Shown here: piece by piece, positions 53,536-61,718 of the stretch
Numbering within the stretch: position 1 is the stretch's first letter
How the letters are laid out: the number at the start of each line of letters is the position of its first letter
NCBI GenBank assembly: GCA_963770505.1
Contig: CAVYPR010000006.1
Span: 310,001-374,000, forward strand
Length of the DNA stretch: 64,000 nt
From: CAVYPR01 sp963770505
GTDB taxonomy: Bacteria; Actinomycetota; Acidimicrobiia; Acidimicrobiales; RAAP-2
Direction: 5' to 3'
Position numbers and translations under genes: made by a program
The notes under the pieces: generated by a model
The model's input: the letters and a program-made list of their open reading frames with translations, nothing else
Told to the model about the DNA's origin: nothing
The model's database searches: none

Positions 53536-54485
53536 GCCCGCGCTACCCGTTTCCGTCGTCACCCAACGGGTGGTTCTGCATCGGATCCTCGGAGGACCTT
53601 GCTCCAGGTGACCTGACGCCGTTGCGGTACCTGGACCGCGATCTGGTGGCCTTCCGAGGCAACGACGGTACGGTGCGGGTCTTCGACGCGCACTGCCCGC
53701 ACCTGGGCGCTCATCTCGGTTTCGGGGGCCGGGTGTGCGGTGACGGGATCGTCTGTCCATTTCACGGCTGGCGGTTCAGTGCGAGCGGCCAGGTCGTCGA
53801 GGTCCCAGGTCTTGAACGACCACCGAACGCGGCCGCAAAGGCGTGGGAGGTACGCGAGCGTAACGGACGGCTCTTCGTCTGGTACCACTCGGCAGGTGAT
53901 CCGCCGAACTTTGACGTCGTCGCCTTCCGGTCCGACGAGGAGGAGTGGACGCCGTGGAAGACCAGCACCTATCGGGTGCGGGTCCACGTGCAGGACCTGA
54001 CTGAGAACATCATCGACAGGTCCCACTTCTCCTCTGTTCATGACATGGAACAGCCAGGGAACATGAAGTTCGATGTGGCCTTCTGCGGTCCGTCAATGGT
54101 CGTGGAACAAAGCTTGAAGGTGACCGCTGTCTCCGACGTCGGCTACGAGGTGGACACCAAGACCACGGTCTGGGGACCAGGCATCGTCGCAGTCGAGGTG
54201 AATCAGCATCCGATCGAGATGCTCACCTACATCACCCAGACCCCGGTGGACGACGAGATCACCGAAGTCAGCCTCAACTTCTCCATGAAGCGCCTCTCCG
54301 ATGCCACCGCCACCGAGTCGATCTCCAAGCTCAACGACGAGATCACGAACGTCCAGTTTGCCCAGGACGTGCCGATCTGGGAGAACAAGATCTACCGCGA
54401 CCGCCCGATCGTCACGAAAGCCGACGGGCCCATCCCCCAGTACCGTCGATGGTTCCGGCAGTTCTACACGGCTGACGACGGTTGA
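53532..54485 (+). CDS. Rieske non-heme iron oxygenase, KshA-like
   Basis: A 317-residue oxygenase component. The Rieske cluster ligands are CPHLGAH and CPFHGW (about residues 55-80). The mononuclear iron site is HxxxxH in ENIIDRSHFSSVHDM (about 157-171), with the late Asp in QFAQDVPIWENKIY. The order and the DVPIWENK motif are those of 3-ketosteroid 9-alpha-hydroxylase and cholesterol 7-desaturase-like oxygenases, so a steroid or related polycycle is a reasonable substrate (inference). It needs a reductase, which is not encoded nearby. Coupled to the DapB-like gene. Confidence 0.93.
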   Translation: MSPRYPFPSSPNGWFCIGSSEDLAPGDLTPLRYLDRDLVAFRGNDGTVRVFDAHCPHLGAHLGFGGRVCGDGIVCPFHGWRFSASGQVVEVPGLERPPNAAAKAWEVRERNGRLFVWYHSAGDPPNFDVVAFRSDEEEWTPWKTSTYRVRVHVQDLTENIIDRSHFSSVHDMEQPGNMKFDVAFCGPSMVVEQSLKVTAVSDVGYEVDTKTTVWGPGIVAVEVNQHPIEMLTYITQTPVDDEITEVSLNFSMKRLSDATATESISKLNDEITNVQFAQDVPIWENKIYRDRPIVTKADGPIPQYRRWFRQFYTADDG

Positions 54486-54747
54486 GGCGGGTGTGGTCGT
54501 CTCCCACTCCCCTCCGAGCGGCGACGCCCGTCCTCCGCGAACCGAGGGGGAACTCCGGGTGGGGACCTGTGCGGCAGGTCTCGGCGGGGATGATCCGCTG
54601 GACCGCCGCGCCGGCGTTCGATAGCTCTGCCGACTCGGCCCCGCCCGCGAGCACAGCCGTGGCGCTAGCATTTGCGCTCGCCAATGGGATTACGCCCCGG
54701 CCGAGACGGCACGGAACCCCAGGACCCAAGAGCAACGGAGCAAGAAG

Positions 54748-55416
54748 ATGACGACACCGGGAAATTACACGACCAATACGGAAGACATGCGGGCCGTACA
54801 TGCGGCACTGCATTCCTCGCTCGGCGGAGTCGGCGCATTGGTGGCCGGGGCCGGGAGTGACCCCGCAAAGGTCGCGATCGTGGCCTCATACTGCGAGAAC
54901 GTGCTCGAGTTCTTGCACGTTCACCACGAGGGGGAGGACGAACTGATCTACCCAGTGCTCGAAGCACGCTGCCCTCAGCACGCCGAACTCCTCGTGAGAA
55001 TCGACTCGCAACATACGCTCCTCGTAGAGCCAATGTCGCAGGCGAGGGACGCAGTGGCTGCGTGGCAGCAGGCTCCAACCTCGGCATCTGCCGACGCGGT
55101 CGTCGCCGCAATCTCGTTGGTCGATGAAACGCTTCGCCCCCACCTCGCTGAAGAAGAGCTCGAGGTCTTGCCCATTGCCTCGGCCTACATCGCGCCAGAG
55201 GAGTGGGGGCAGCTCCCGGGACATGCATTGCAGACGTTCGCCGGCGACAAACCATGGCTCGCTCTGGGGCTCGTCCGCGAGGCCCTGCCTGAGGAGCATC
55301 GAGTGGAGATGCTCGCCAACATGCCGCCTCCGGTCCGGGATCTGTGGACCAATGAATGGGAGCCGGCGTTCACCGCCTTCATTGGCGAGGTGCGAAGCAT
55401 CCCCGGCTCGTCCTGA
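54748..55416 (+). CDS. Hemerythrin domain-containing protein
   Basis: A 222-residue protein. An HHE-type four-helix bundle (about 10-145) has the iron ligands in VHAALHSSLGG, LHVHHEGEDELIYPVLEARC, SQHTLL and LRPHLAEEELEVLPIA. These bind a di-iron centre that carries or senses O2 or NO. The C-terminal 80 residues are a helical extension without ligands. ATG with GGAG 12 bases upstream. It is monocistronic; a gap of about 790 bases follows. Confidence 0.92.
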   Translation: MTTPGNYTTNTEDMRAVHAALHSSLGGVGALVAGAGSDPAKVAIVASYCENVLEFLHVHHEGEDELIYPVLEARCPQHAELLVRIDSQHTLLVEPMSQARDAVAAWQQAPTSASADAVVAAISLVDETLRPHLAEEELEVLPIASAYIAPEEWGQLPGHALQTFAGDKPWLALGLVREALPEEHRVEMLANMPPPVRDLWTNEWEPAFTAFIGEVRSIPGSS

Positions 55417-56206
55417 AGACCATCCGGGGGTGACGGGGACCTCCGTCATGGGTCCTCGGCCCGGACGCATGGCCCGCAGGGCAGCCGGCAGTCGACGACG
55501 CCCGGTCGAGAGCCATCGGGACGCACGGATTCTGCTCGAGCCTCGGGATCAGACCCAGCGACCACCTCGTCAGTCACCCTCCCCCACGGAAGTGACCGCC
55601 CGGTACCCGTAGACGCAGGCCCCGAGTCCGGCGTTCCGGGGGCCTCGCGGGCTCTTGCGTCGTGACCAGGATGTGACCCCCGGGGTCCTCAACCTGGAGC
55701 CGACATCACGGCCGCCTGCATCAAGTTCGTCCGGTTCGGCCAGCACCGACCGGTTGCCAGACCGGCTCCGGTCACGGACCAGTGAAGCCACTGGTCAGGG
55801 TAATTCGCCCCTACCTCGCAGAGGGTAATCCCCTCATCATGGATTCATCGGGAGCGAAGGGCGGCTGGCCGATGCGTCCAGAATGGTTGAGCGGAGATGC
55901 CAAGGACAGCAATCGACCTCCGAGGTCGGCGGCCGCATCCTCCCGCTGTGACGCGTCGATGTCGTGCTGGCGGTCCATCGTGTCAGGAAGGACCTCCACG
56001 GCCCCCTTTCAACGGTCTTCGGCAAAGGTCGGGCACAACTACCGCGAGACGGCACGCCCGTTCCCATCGTTCCTACCAAAACGAGACGGCGCCGAGACGA
56101 ACGTCCACCTACATCCAGGTGCGGGGCCGAACCTGCTGCGTGGCCCGGGAACCGGAGTTCTCCCGGGTTCGACAGAACCAGAGATGCCAATCGTGGACAG
56201 GGCGAC
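55417..56206. other. Long intergenic region without a recognisable gene
   Basis: About 790 bases. Several frames of 60-160 codons cross it on both strands, but none has protein-like composition, a start signal or a family motif. The frame of the following gene is open from 55964, but its reading before 56207 is not protein-like. No strong hairpin or promoter was found. It may be decayed coding DNA. Confidence 0.5.
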
Positions 56207-58009
56207 GTGACCCTGCGCGACGACGACCCGGAACGGGCCGCGATCGCGGCCGAGCTGGCTGACTTGCAGCGAGCAATGCTGCGCCAGGAGCGTGTGCACG
56301 CTGAGGACATCGCGGCTGTTCACGCCAGTCATCGCACGGACGCTGTCAACCTCATCCACTACCTTGCGCTGCGGCAGACCGACGTCCGCTCCCTCCAGCG
56401 CAAGCTGGGCGCTCGCGGGCTCTCTTCCCTGGGCCGTTGCGAGCCGCACGTGTTGGCTACGGTCGAAAGCGTCCGCGCCGCGCTCAGCGACAGCCCCCAG
56501 CGCGGAGTACCCGAAGCGCTGAGCTTCGACGAGGGCCGCCGTGCGCTCGACTGCAATACCGATACCCTCTTTGGCCCACGCCCAGTGGGGAGGGTGTCGC
56601 GGATCATGGTGACCCTGCCGACGGAAGCCGCGTCGGACTACATGTTGGTGCGTCACCTCGTGGCCTCGGGTATGGACATTGCTCGTATCAACGGTGCTCA
56701 CGACGATCCGGCCATCTGGGAGCAGATGGCAGCCAATGTGCGCAAGGCTTCGGCAGAGGTCGGTCGCCCCTGTCGGATCTCCATGGACCTGCCAGGTCCG
56801 AAACTGCGAACGGGTCCATTGGCTGACGGTCCGCTCATCAGACGGTTCCAACCGACCCGCGACCTACGCGGTGTGCCCGTCGTCCCGGCCGTCGTGGCGC
56901 TGGAGGCCACATCTTCCGCAAGTCCGGGTACCGACGGCTCCCTGCCGGTCGGCGCCAGCTGGCTCGCCCGTCGTCAAGTTGGCGACATCATCGAGATGGC
57001 AGACACCCGCGGGTCCCCACGTGAGCTCCGGGTCATCGATATGGCAGCGGAGAGGCTCGTGGCCGAGGTCTGGGACACGACCTACGTGGAAACCGGGCAG
57101 ACGCTCAAATGCCAAGGGGACGAGACCGCTGTCGGACCCCTGACGCCGGTCGCTCAGTTTCACCTACTCCAGGTGGGCGATGTGTTGGTACTGACCCGGG
57201 ACCTCGAACCGGCCGTCCCGTGGCGCCACGGAGAGGCGGGCCGGGCCCGCATCGGCTGCACCCTCGGCGCCGTCTTTGAGGCGGCACGGCCAGGTCACAA
57301 AGTCATTCTGGACGACGGACGATTGATTGGGGTGGTCGATGCCGTCTCCCCCGACGAGATCGTGATCAAGATCACCGATGCCTCGCCCCAGGGCTCGCGG
57401 CTCCGGGCCGAGAAGGGCATCAACCTGCCCGAGACTGAGATCCCGGTGGGCTCGATCTCGGATGCAGACCTCCCCCTGCTTCAGGTCGCGGCCGCCCATG
57501 CCGACATGGTGGCACTGTCCTTTCTCCGCCACGAAGGCGACGTCGACGATGCCCACCGGTACCTCAGATCCCTTGGCGCCGACCACCTGGGCCTCATCCT
57601 CAAGATCGAGACCATGGCGGGCTTCAGCAGGCTGCCAGAGATCCTCCTCCATGCCATGCGGACGTCGCGACTCGGGGTCATGATCGCCCGAGGCGACCTT
57701 GCCGTGGAAGCCGGCTACGAACGCCTAGCTGAGATGCAGGAGGAGATCCTGTGGTTGTGTGAAGCGGCACACGTGCCGGTGATCTGGGCCACCGAAGTTC
57801 TCGACCGTCTGGCCCGCACCGGCAGACCGTCCCGAGCTGAAGTGACCGACGCGGCCATGTCACAACGGGCAGAGGCAGTCATGCTCAACAAGGGACCCCA
57901 TATCGACACCGCCATCGGGGTGTTGGATGACATCCTGCGGCGCATGTCTGGCCATCAGCGCAAGAAGGCCGCTCTCCTGAGGCCACTCAGAAGTTGGGAA
58001 GAGCGATGA
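56207..58009 (+). CDS. Pyruvate kinase-like protein with N-terminal helical domain
   Basis: A 600-residue protein. Residues 1-100 are helical (VNLIHYLALRQTDVRSLQRK, LSSLGRCEPHVLATVESVRA), a known N-terminal extension of a divergent pyruvate-kinase group. The barrel starts near 130: GMDIARINGAHDD, CRISMDLPGPKLRTG, the lysine in LGLILKIETMAGFSRL, and MIARGDLAVEAGYERLAEMQ with the metal acids. Two things differ from glycolytic enzymes: the phosphate loop reads AEAVMLNKGPHIDTA instead of the SGETA motif, and the allosteric C-terminal domain is absent. The reaction may therefore differ. GTG 56207 is used. Confidence 0.85.
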   Translation: MTLRDDDPERAAIAAELADLQRAMLRQERVHAEDIAAVHASHRTDAVNLIHYLALRQTDVRSLQRKLGARGLSSLGRCEPHVLATVESVRAALSDSPQRGVPEALSFDEGRRALDCNTDTLFGPRPVGRVSRIMVTLPTEAASDYMLVRHLVASGMDIARINGAHDDPAIWEQMAANVRKASAEVGRPCRISMDLPGPKLRTGPLADGPLIRRFQPTRDLRGVPVVPAVVALEATSSASPGTDGSLPVGASWLARRQVGDIIEMADTRGSPRELRVIDMAAERLVAEVWDTTYVETGQTLKCQGDETAVGPLTPVAQFHLLQVGDVLVLTRDLEPAVPWRHGEAGRARIGCTLGAVFEAARPGHKVILDDGRLIGVVDAVSPDEIVIKITDASPQGSRLRAEKGINLPETEIPVGSISDADLPLLQVAAAHADMVALSFLRHEGDVDDAHRYLRSLGADHLGLILKIETMAGFSRLPEILLHAMRTSRLGVMIARGDLAVEAGYERLAEMQEEILWLCEAAHVPVIWATEVLDRLARTGRPSRAEVTDAAMSQRAEAVMLNKGPHIDTAIGVLDDILRRMSGHQRKKAALLRPLRSWEER

Positions 58010-58189
58010 CCGTCGCCATCCCCGGCATTGTCCGGGAATGCTGATCAACCCGATCGCCGCAACAGCGGACCTCCCTGAGCCTTGGGCTCGAAGGCAGAGC
58101 CGAATCCGCAGTCGAGCCGACCAGAGCGAGTGCCTTCTTGGCGGCAGCACTGTGGACGGCATTTGTGGAAGAGGCCTGCGAGCCCTGCG

Positions 58190-58708
58190 TTACGCGGGTC
58201 CACTTTGGAAGGGCAGCTGCCGGCCGGTTTCCAGGAGGGTCTTGAGCCCGCTCAGGATCTCGTTCCACCCGCCTCCGGCACCAGCCGTCTCGCTCTCACC
58301 TCTGAGCACGGCAGCCCACATCGGTGCGCCGGAAACGTCGTGGGTGACGGTGAGCTTGGTCACGCCACCTCGAACCGGTTCGAGATCGTACGTGAGTCTG
58401 GTGAAGGCCTCGGCGGCCAACTCCGGCATCATAGTCATACGCCAGGTCTGTACCAGTTTGTGCGGAGGATCGGCTTCGACCACCTCGCCATCACTGATGA
58501 CATCGGGGCAGTTCAGCGCCTTCATACCTTCGTTGGCGTAAGCACGGAAGCGACCACCCGGCCTCAAGTCGTAGTCCACCAGAGGGGCATAGCCGTACTT
58601 CACCGTCCACTCGGGCTTGGTGATCGCCTCCCAGATGGCCTCTGGGCTGGCCTTGATGTACACGCGGTACATCTGGATCGTCTCGGCGTCCTGCGTGGCT
58701 GCGGTCAT
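58190..58708 (-). CDS. SRPBCC (AHSA1-like) domain protein
   Basis: A 172-residue START/SRPBCC protein. MYRVYIKASPEAIWEAITKP, the helix-grip opening, is at residues 13-32; the family strand PHKLVQTWRM and the end GGGWNEILSGLKTLLETG are present. These domains bind small hydrophobic ligands. Its start overlaps the stop of the ArsR-type regulator by four bases, the typical ArsR-SRPBCC pair in actinobacteria in which both respond to the same signal. Confidence 0.9.
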   Translation of the reverse strand: MTAATQDAETIQMYRVYIKASPEAIWEAITKPEWTVKYGYAPLVDYDLRPGGRFRAYANEGMKALNCPDVISDGEVVEADPPHKLVQTWRMTMMPELAAEAFTRLTYDLEPVRGGVTKLTVTHDVSGAPMWAAVLRGESETAGAGGGWNEILSGLKTLLETGRQLPFQSGPA

Positions 58709-59028
58709 GCTCGTGCCTCCAGTTCAGTCTTGAGCTCGGCCAGCGCCGAGACCCGTCGCTCCGTGTACTTGTCGATCCACCGGTCATGGATCAGGCGAAT
58801 CGGGACGGGGTTCAAGTAGTGCAACTTGACCCGGCCATCCCGGCGCGTGACGACGAGGCCTGCCTCCTGGAGCTGGCGCAGGTGCTTCATGACCCCGAAG
58901 CGCGTCATATCCACCTCGGCTTCGAGCTCGGTCAGCGTCCGGCCTTCACGCTCAAAGAGCAGATCAAGGAGAAACCGTCTCGTGGGGTCGGCCAGCGCCC
59001 TGAACACACGGTCGTCATCGCCATCCAC
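58705..59028 (-). CDS. ArsR family transcriptional regulator
   Basis: A 107-residue winged-helix regulator with no metal cysteines. RALADPTRRFLLDLLFEREG is the first helix pair and TELEAEVDMTRFGVMKHLRQ the recognition helix; the wing is GLVVTRRDGRVKLHYLNPVP. Lack of Cys pairs and the SRPBCC partner put it in the non-metal ArsR group. The start is GTG 59028 (TTG 59031 is the alternative): the transcript predicted from the promoter begins at about 59030, so it is leaderless or nearly so. An operator sits in the promoter spacer. Confidence 0.9.
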   Translation of the reverse strand: MDGDDDRVFRALADPTRRFLLDLLFEREGRTLTELEAEVDMTRFGVMKHLRQLQEAGLVVTRRDGRVKLHYLNPVPIRLIHDRWIDKYTERRVSALAELKTELEARA

Positions 59029-59036
59029 CAAGGACG

Positions 59037-59066
59037 ATAATATGTGACTAAATGGTCACGTGTCAA
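59037..59066 (-). promoter_or_regulatory. Near-consensus promoter containing the ArsR operator
   Basis: On the minus strand TTGACA (59066-59061), an 18-base spacer and TATTAT (59042-59037). The spacer contains the inverted repeat GTGAC-TAAATG-GTCAC (59044-59059). A repressor bound there would cover the space between both promoter elements. Confidence 0.75.
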
Positions 59067-59304
59067 CCGACAGCCGCCACCGGCGGCAGGACCGCACGCC
59101 CAGAGGCCGACCTGCCAGGCGTTGGGGTGTGCGCGGGAGCAGCGGCGTCGAGGGCGACGACGGCACACCCCGGTAGAAGAGGATCCAGATCGGTGCGCTA
59201 CACTGCAGGGGAGTTCGACCGGATCACGCGGGTCGAAAATCATTGCCGGTTGCCCTCAGAGGTCCTCCCGCAAGCATCGAGCGTGGAGAAATGAGGCAAT
59301 CGAA

Positions 59305-59508
59305 ATGGCCGAAGGTACCGTCAAGTGGTTCGACGCGTCGAAGGGGTTCGGGTTCATCACCCCAAGTGATGGCTCGCCTGATGTATTCACCCACTTCTCG
59401 TCCATCGAGGGTTCCGGGTACAGGGAGCTGACCGAAGGGCAGAAAGTGTCCTTTGAGTCAGAGCAGGGGCAGAAGGGTCTGCAAGCCAAGAGCGTCCGGC
59501 CACTCTGA
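59305..59508 (+). CDS. Cold shock protein
   Basis: A 67-residue CspA-family nucleic-acid-binding protein. EGTVKWFDASKGFGFITPSD holds RNP1 (KGFGFI). RNP2 reads VFTHFSSI, where most members have VFVHFS; the Thr is a mild deviation. FESEQGQKGLQAKSVRPL closes the OB fold. Start: ATG, with no strong ribosome site. The region from TACACT (59199-59204) could be a promoter with a leader of about 95 bases, long leaders being usual for csp genes. Confidence 0.95.
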   Translation: MAEGTVKWFDASKGFGFITPSDGSPDVFTHFSSIEGSGYRELTEGQKVSFESEQGQKGLQAKSVRPL

Positions 59509-59525
59509 CCGCCAGGGGTCGCACA

Positions 59526-60326
59526 TTGTGCAACCCCGAGCCCCTCGGCGTGGATCCCACGACGGTGCGTCAGCACCTTTCCTTCCGTTCCTCCCCAGCG
59601 GGCACGTCCGTGCGGATCTCCCCGCTCAAGCTCTCGCCTCACCGCGAGGGGACCGACGGGGACCATCTTGGACTGCCGTCGCCTCGGTCAACCCTGCGGC
59701 ATGCCTGTCCTGTCGTACTCGAGGCGGTGGTGGGACCGTTGGCCCTCTTTTACGGTGCCCTCCTGCTCGCCGGGTTCCGAGGCGCCCTTGTGGCTGCGCT
59801 CGTTTGGTCGTATCTGGCGCTCCTCCGCAGGGTCCGACGGGGAGAGCGGATCTCAACGATGTTGCTGCTCGGAGCGGCGCTTCTGACGGCACGCACTGCG
59901 ATTTCCTTCATAACCGGCAGCGCCATCGTGTACTTCGCTCAGCCCATGGCCACGGCTGTCGCCGCGGCACTCGTGCTCATCGGGTCAGCCGCACTCGGCC
60001 GACCACTGACCCAGCGATTCGTCCATGACTTCTGCCCGATCGATCCCGAGCTACTGGCCCGCCCGCGGGTCCGACGGTTCTTCGTGAGGGTCTCGCTGCT
60101 CTGGGCGACCGTGCTCGTCGTCAATGCCGGCATCACGCTCTGGCTCCTGCTCTCCTTCTCGCTGCGCACGTTCGTGCTCGAGCGGACGGCGGCCACCTGG
60201 GGGCTGACCATGCTGGCCATCTTCCTCTCGATCACCTGGTTTGTGGCCTCCTTGCGCAAGGACGGCATCACTGTCGAGTGGGGACGGCAACGCCAGCCAA
60301 TGCCCCTTCCCGTCGAGTTCGACTGA
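59526..60326 (+). CDS. Membrane protein, VC0807-like
   Basis: A protein of up to 266 residues with six hydrophobic segments from about residue 65 on (VLEAVVGPLALFYGALLLAG, ALVAALVWSYLALLRRVRRG, LLGAALLTARTAISFITGSA and so on) and the phrase FVHDFCPIDPELLARPRVRR, a mark of the VC0807/intracellular-septation-like group. The start is uncertain: TTG 59526 is the longest, but the first 60 residues are poor, and GTG at 59550, 59565 or 59610 may be used. It follows cspA by 17 bases and is followed by the desaturase. Confidence 0.7.
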   Translation: MCNPEPLGVDPTTVRQHLSFRSSPAGTSVRISPLKLSPHREGTDGDHLGLPSPRSTLRHACPVVLEAVVGPLALFYGALLLAGFRGALVAALVWSYLALLRRVRRGERISTMLLLGAALLTARTAISFITGSAIVYFAQPMATAVAAALVLIGSAALGRPLTQRFVHDFCPIDPELLARPRVRRFFVRVSLLWATVLVVNAGITLWLLLSFSLRTFVLERTAATWGLTMLAIFLSITWFVASLRKDGITVEWGRQRQPMPLPVEFD

Positions 60327-60348
60327 TCCCGGGCCACGGCGACGTCTC

Positions 60349-61167
60349 ATGCTTGCGATCCTTGGCGCGGTCGTCCTCGGCCTGGTGACCGCCCAGGTCG
60401 CCCTCCTGGTGACCACCGTGTACCTCCATCGCAGCCTCGCCCACCGCTCCGTGCGCCTTGTCCCAGGCGTACAAGGTGTGTGCCGTGTGCTCATTTGGAT
60501 GTTGGTCGGCATCCGCCCGCGGCAGTGGGTGGCCGTTCATCGCAAGCACCATGCATTTACCGACACCCCGCGTGACCCGCACTCGCCCCTGGTCCTCGGC
60601 TTCTCTCGGGTCCTTTTCGGTAACGCCTTCCTCTACCGGAAGGTGGCTCGCGACCCCGCCACCACCTCCAGATATGCCCGGGACCTGCCGGAGGACAGGT
60701 GGGACCGAGTGCTCTTCAACCACGCAGTGATCGGCCTCAGTCTGGGATTCGGTCTGCTGGTAGTGCTCATCGGGTGGCAACTGGCCCTTATCGCCGCGAG
60801 TGTCCATGCCGCCTACTACCTGCTCGGCGGTGGCGCCATCAACGCGGTCGGACACCGATGGGGTCGCCGACCATTCGACAACAAGGCGACCAACAGCCAG
60901 TGGTTGGCCTGGCTGGTGGTCGGTGAGGGGCTCCACAACAACCATCACGCGGCTGCCACCTCGGGCCGTCTGAGCCTCGCTGAGGGCGAGGTCGACCCCG
61001 CATGGTGGTGCATCCTGCTCCTGGTGCATCTCCGATGGGCGACCGTGCGTGAGACCACCCGGGATCCGAGAACGGGACTGAGTTCGTCTGGGAGCCAAGA
61101 ACCACCGGTGGGCACTCCGGAGGATCAGAACGCCGTGACGCGGCGCAACTCCGCGGAACATGCCTAG
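60349..61167 (+). CDS. Acyl-CoA desaturase (fatty acid desaturase)
   Basis: A 272-residue membrane di-iron desaturase of the stearoyl-CoA 9-desaturase type. The three histidine boxes are HRSLAH (residues 28-33), HRKHH (about 65-69) and HNNHH (about 203-207). Four helices in two pairs. It introduces a cis double bond into acyl chains, which together with cspA just upstream would fit membrane fluidity control in the cold (inference). ATG start at 60349; the stop of the previous gene is 22 bases before it. Confidence 0.92.
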   Translation: MLAILGAVVLGLVTAQVALLVTTVYLHRSLAHRSVRLVPGVQGVCRVLIWMLVGIRPRQWVAVHRKHHAFTDTPRDPHSPLVLGFSRVLFGNAFLYRKVARDPATTSRYARDLPEDRWDRVLFNHAVIGLSLGFGLLVVLIGWQLALIAASVHAAYYLLGGGAINAVGHRWGRRPFDNKATNSQWLAWLVVGEGLHNNHHAAATSGRLSLAEGEVDPAWWCILLLVHLRWATVRETTRDPRTGLSSSGSQEPPVGTPEDQNAVTRRNSAEHA

Positions 61168-61311
61168 GTCAGCGGGGGGCGATCACCGAAATCGCTGGAG
61201 CCTGCCGGCGGACTGAGCTTGACGTGGCGCTCGTCTGCGGAGTGCCTTGCGGTCCTGTCGCTGTGGACGTCCGCCGATCGCCGAACCCTGTCGGGCTGCG
61301 GGACGCCGTTG

Positions 61312-61656
61312 CTACTGCACCAGGAGATCTTGCCAGTTCCCCGGGACACGTCCTGCCGGTCCGGGCACCGATTGATCGAGGGGATGGTGGTGCGGGGGTG
61401 CGAGGGAAGGGCCCTCCATGTACTGCTTTGTCCGGTAGTTCCAGAACCAATCCTCACCCGGCTCGAAGCTGCAGATGACAGCGTGACCTGACGAATGGGC
61501 GTGCGCGGTCGCATGCTGGCTGGGTGAGTTGTCGCAGCAGCCGATGTGACCGCACTCCGTACACCGTCGCAGGTGGAGCCACCACCCCCCCGCCTCGAGA
61601 CATTCCACGCAGCCGTCCCCGCTGGGTGGGACCTCTGGATCGATGGAATTCGTCAT
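61312..61656 (-). CDS. UBP-type zinc finger domain protein
   Basis: A 114-residue protein containing one zf-UBP (about residues 13-85). The pattern is CVECLEAGGWWLHLRRCTEC, GHIGCCDNSPSQHATAHAHS and SGHAVICSFEPGEDWFWNY, with all zinc Cys/His and the Arg, Trp and Tyr residues that in eukaryotic USPs hold the C-terminal Gly-Gly of ubiquitin. Bacteria have no canonical ubiquitin, so the ligand is unknown. The start is ATG with AAGGAGGT upstream. Encoded 62 bases after the cNMP/flavoprotein gene on the same strand, a recurrent pairing, so the two very likely work together. Confidence 0.9.
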   Translation of the reverse strand: MTNSIDPEVPPSGDGCVECLEAGGWWLHLRRCTECGHIGCCDNSPSQHATAHAHSSGHAVICSFEPGEDWFWNYRTKQYMEGPSLAPPHHHPLDQSVPGPAGRVPGNWQDLLVQ

Positions 61657-61718
61657 GCCTGCACCTCCTTCTGATCGTCGGTTAACGGTAGAGGAAAGAG
61701 CGAGGGCGCCGGTAGTGG

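Noticed and set aside
55811..55999. A 62-codon minus-strand frame in the gap before the pyruvate-kinase-like gene
   Set aside because: It has no ribosome site or -10 box and no family resemblance; too short to support.
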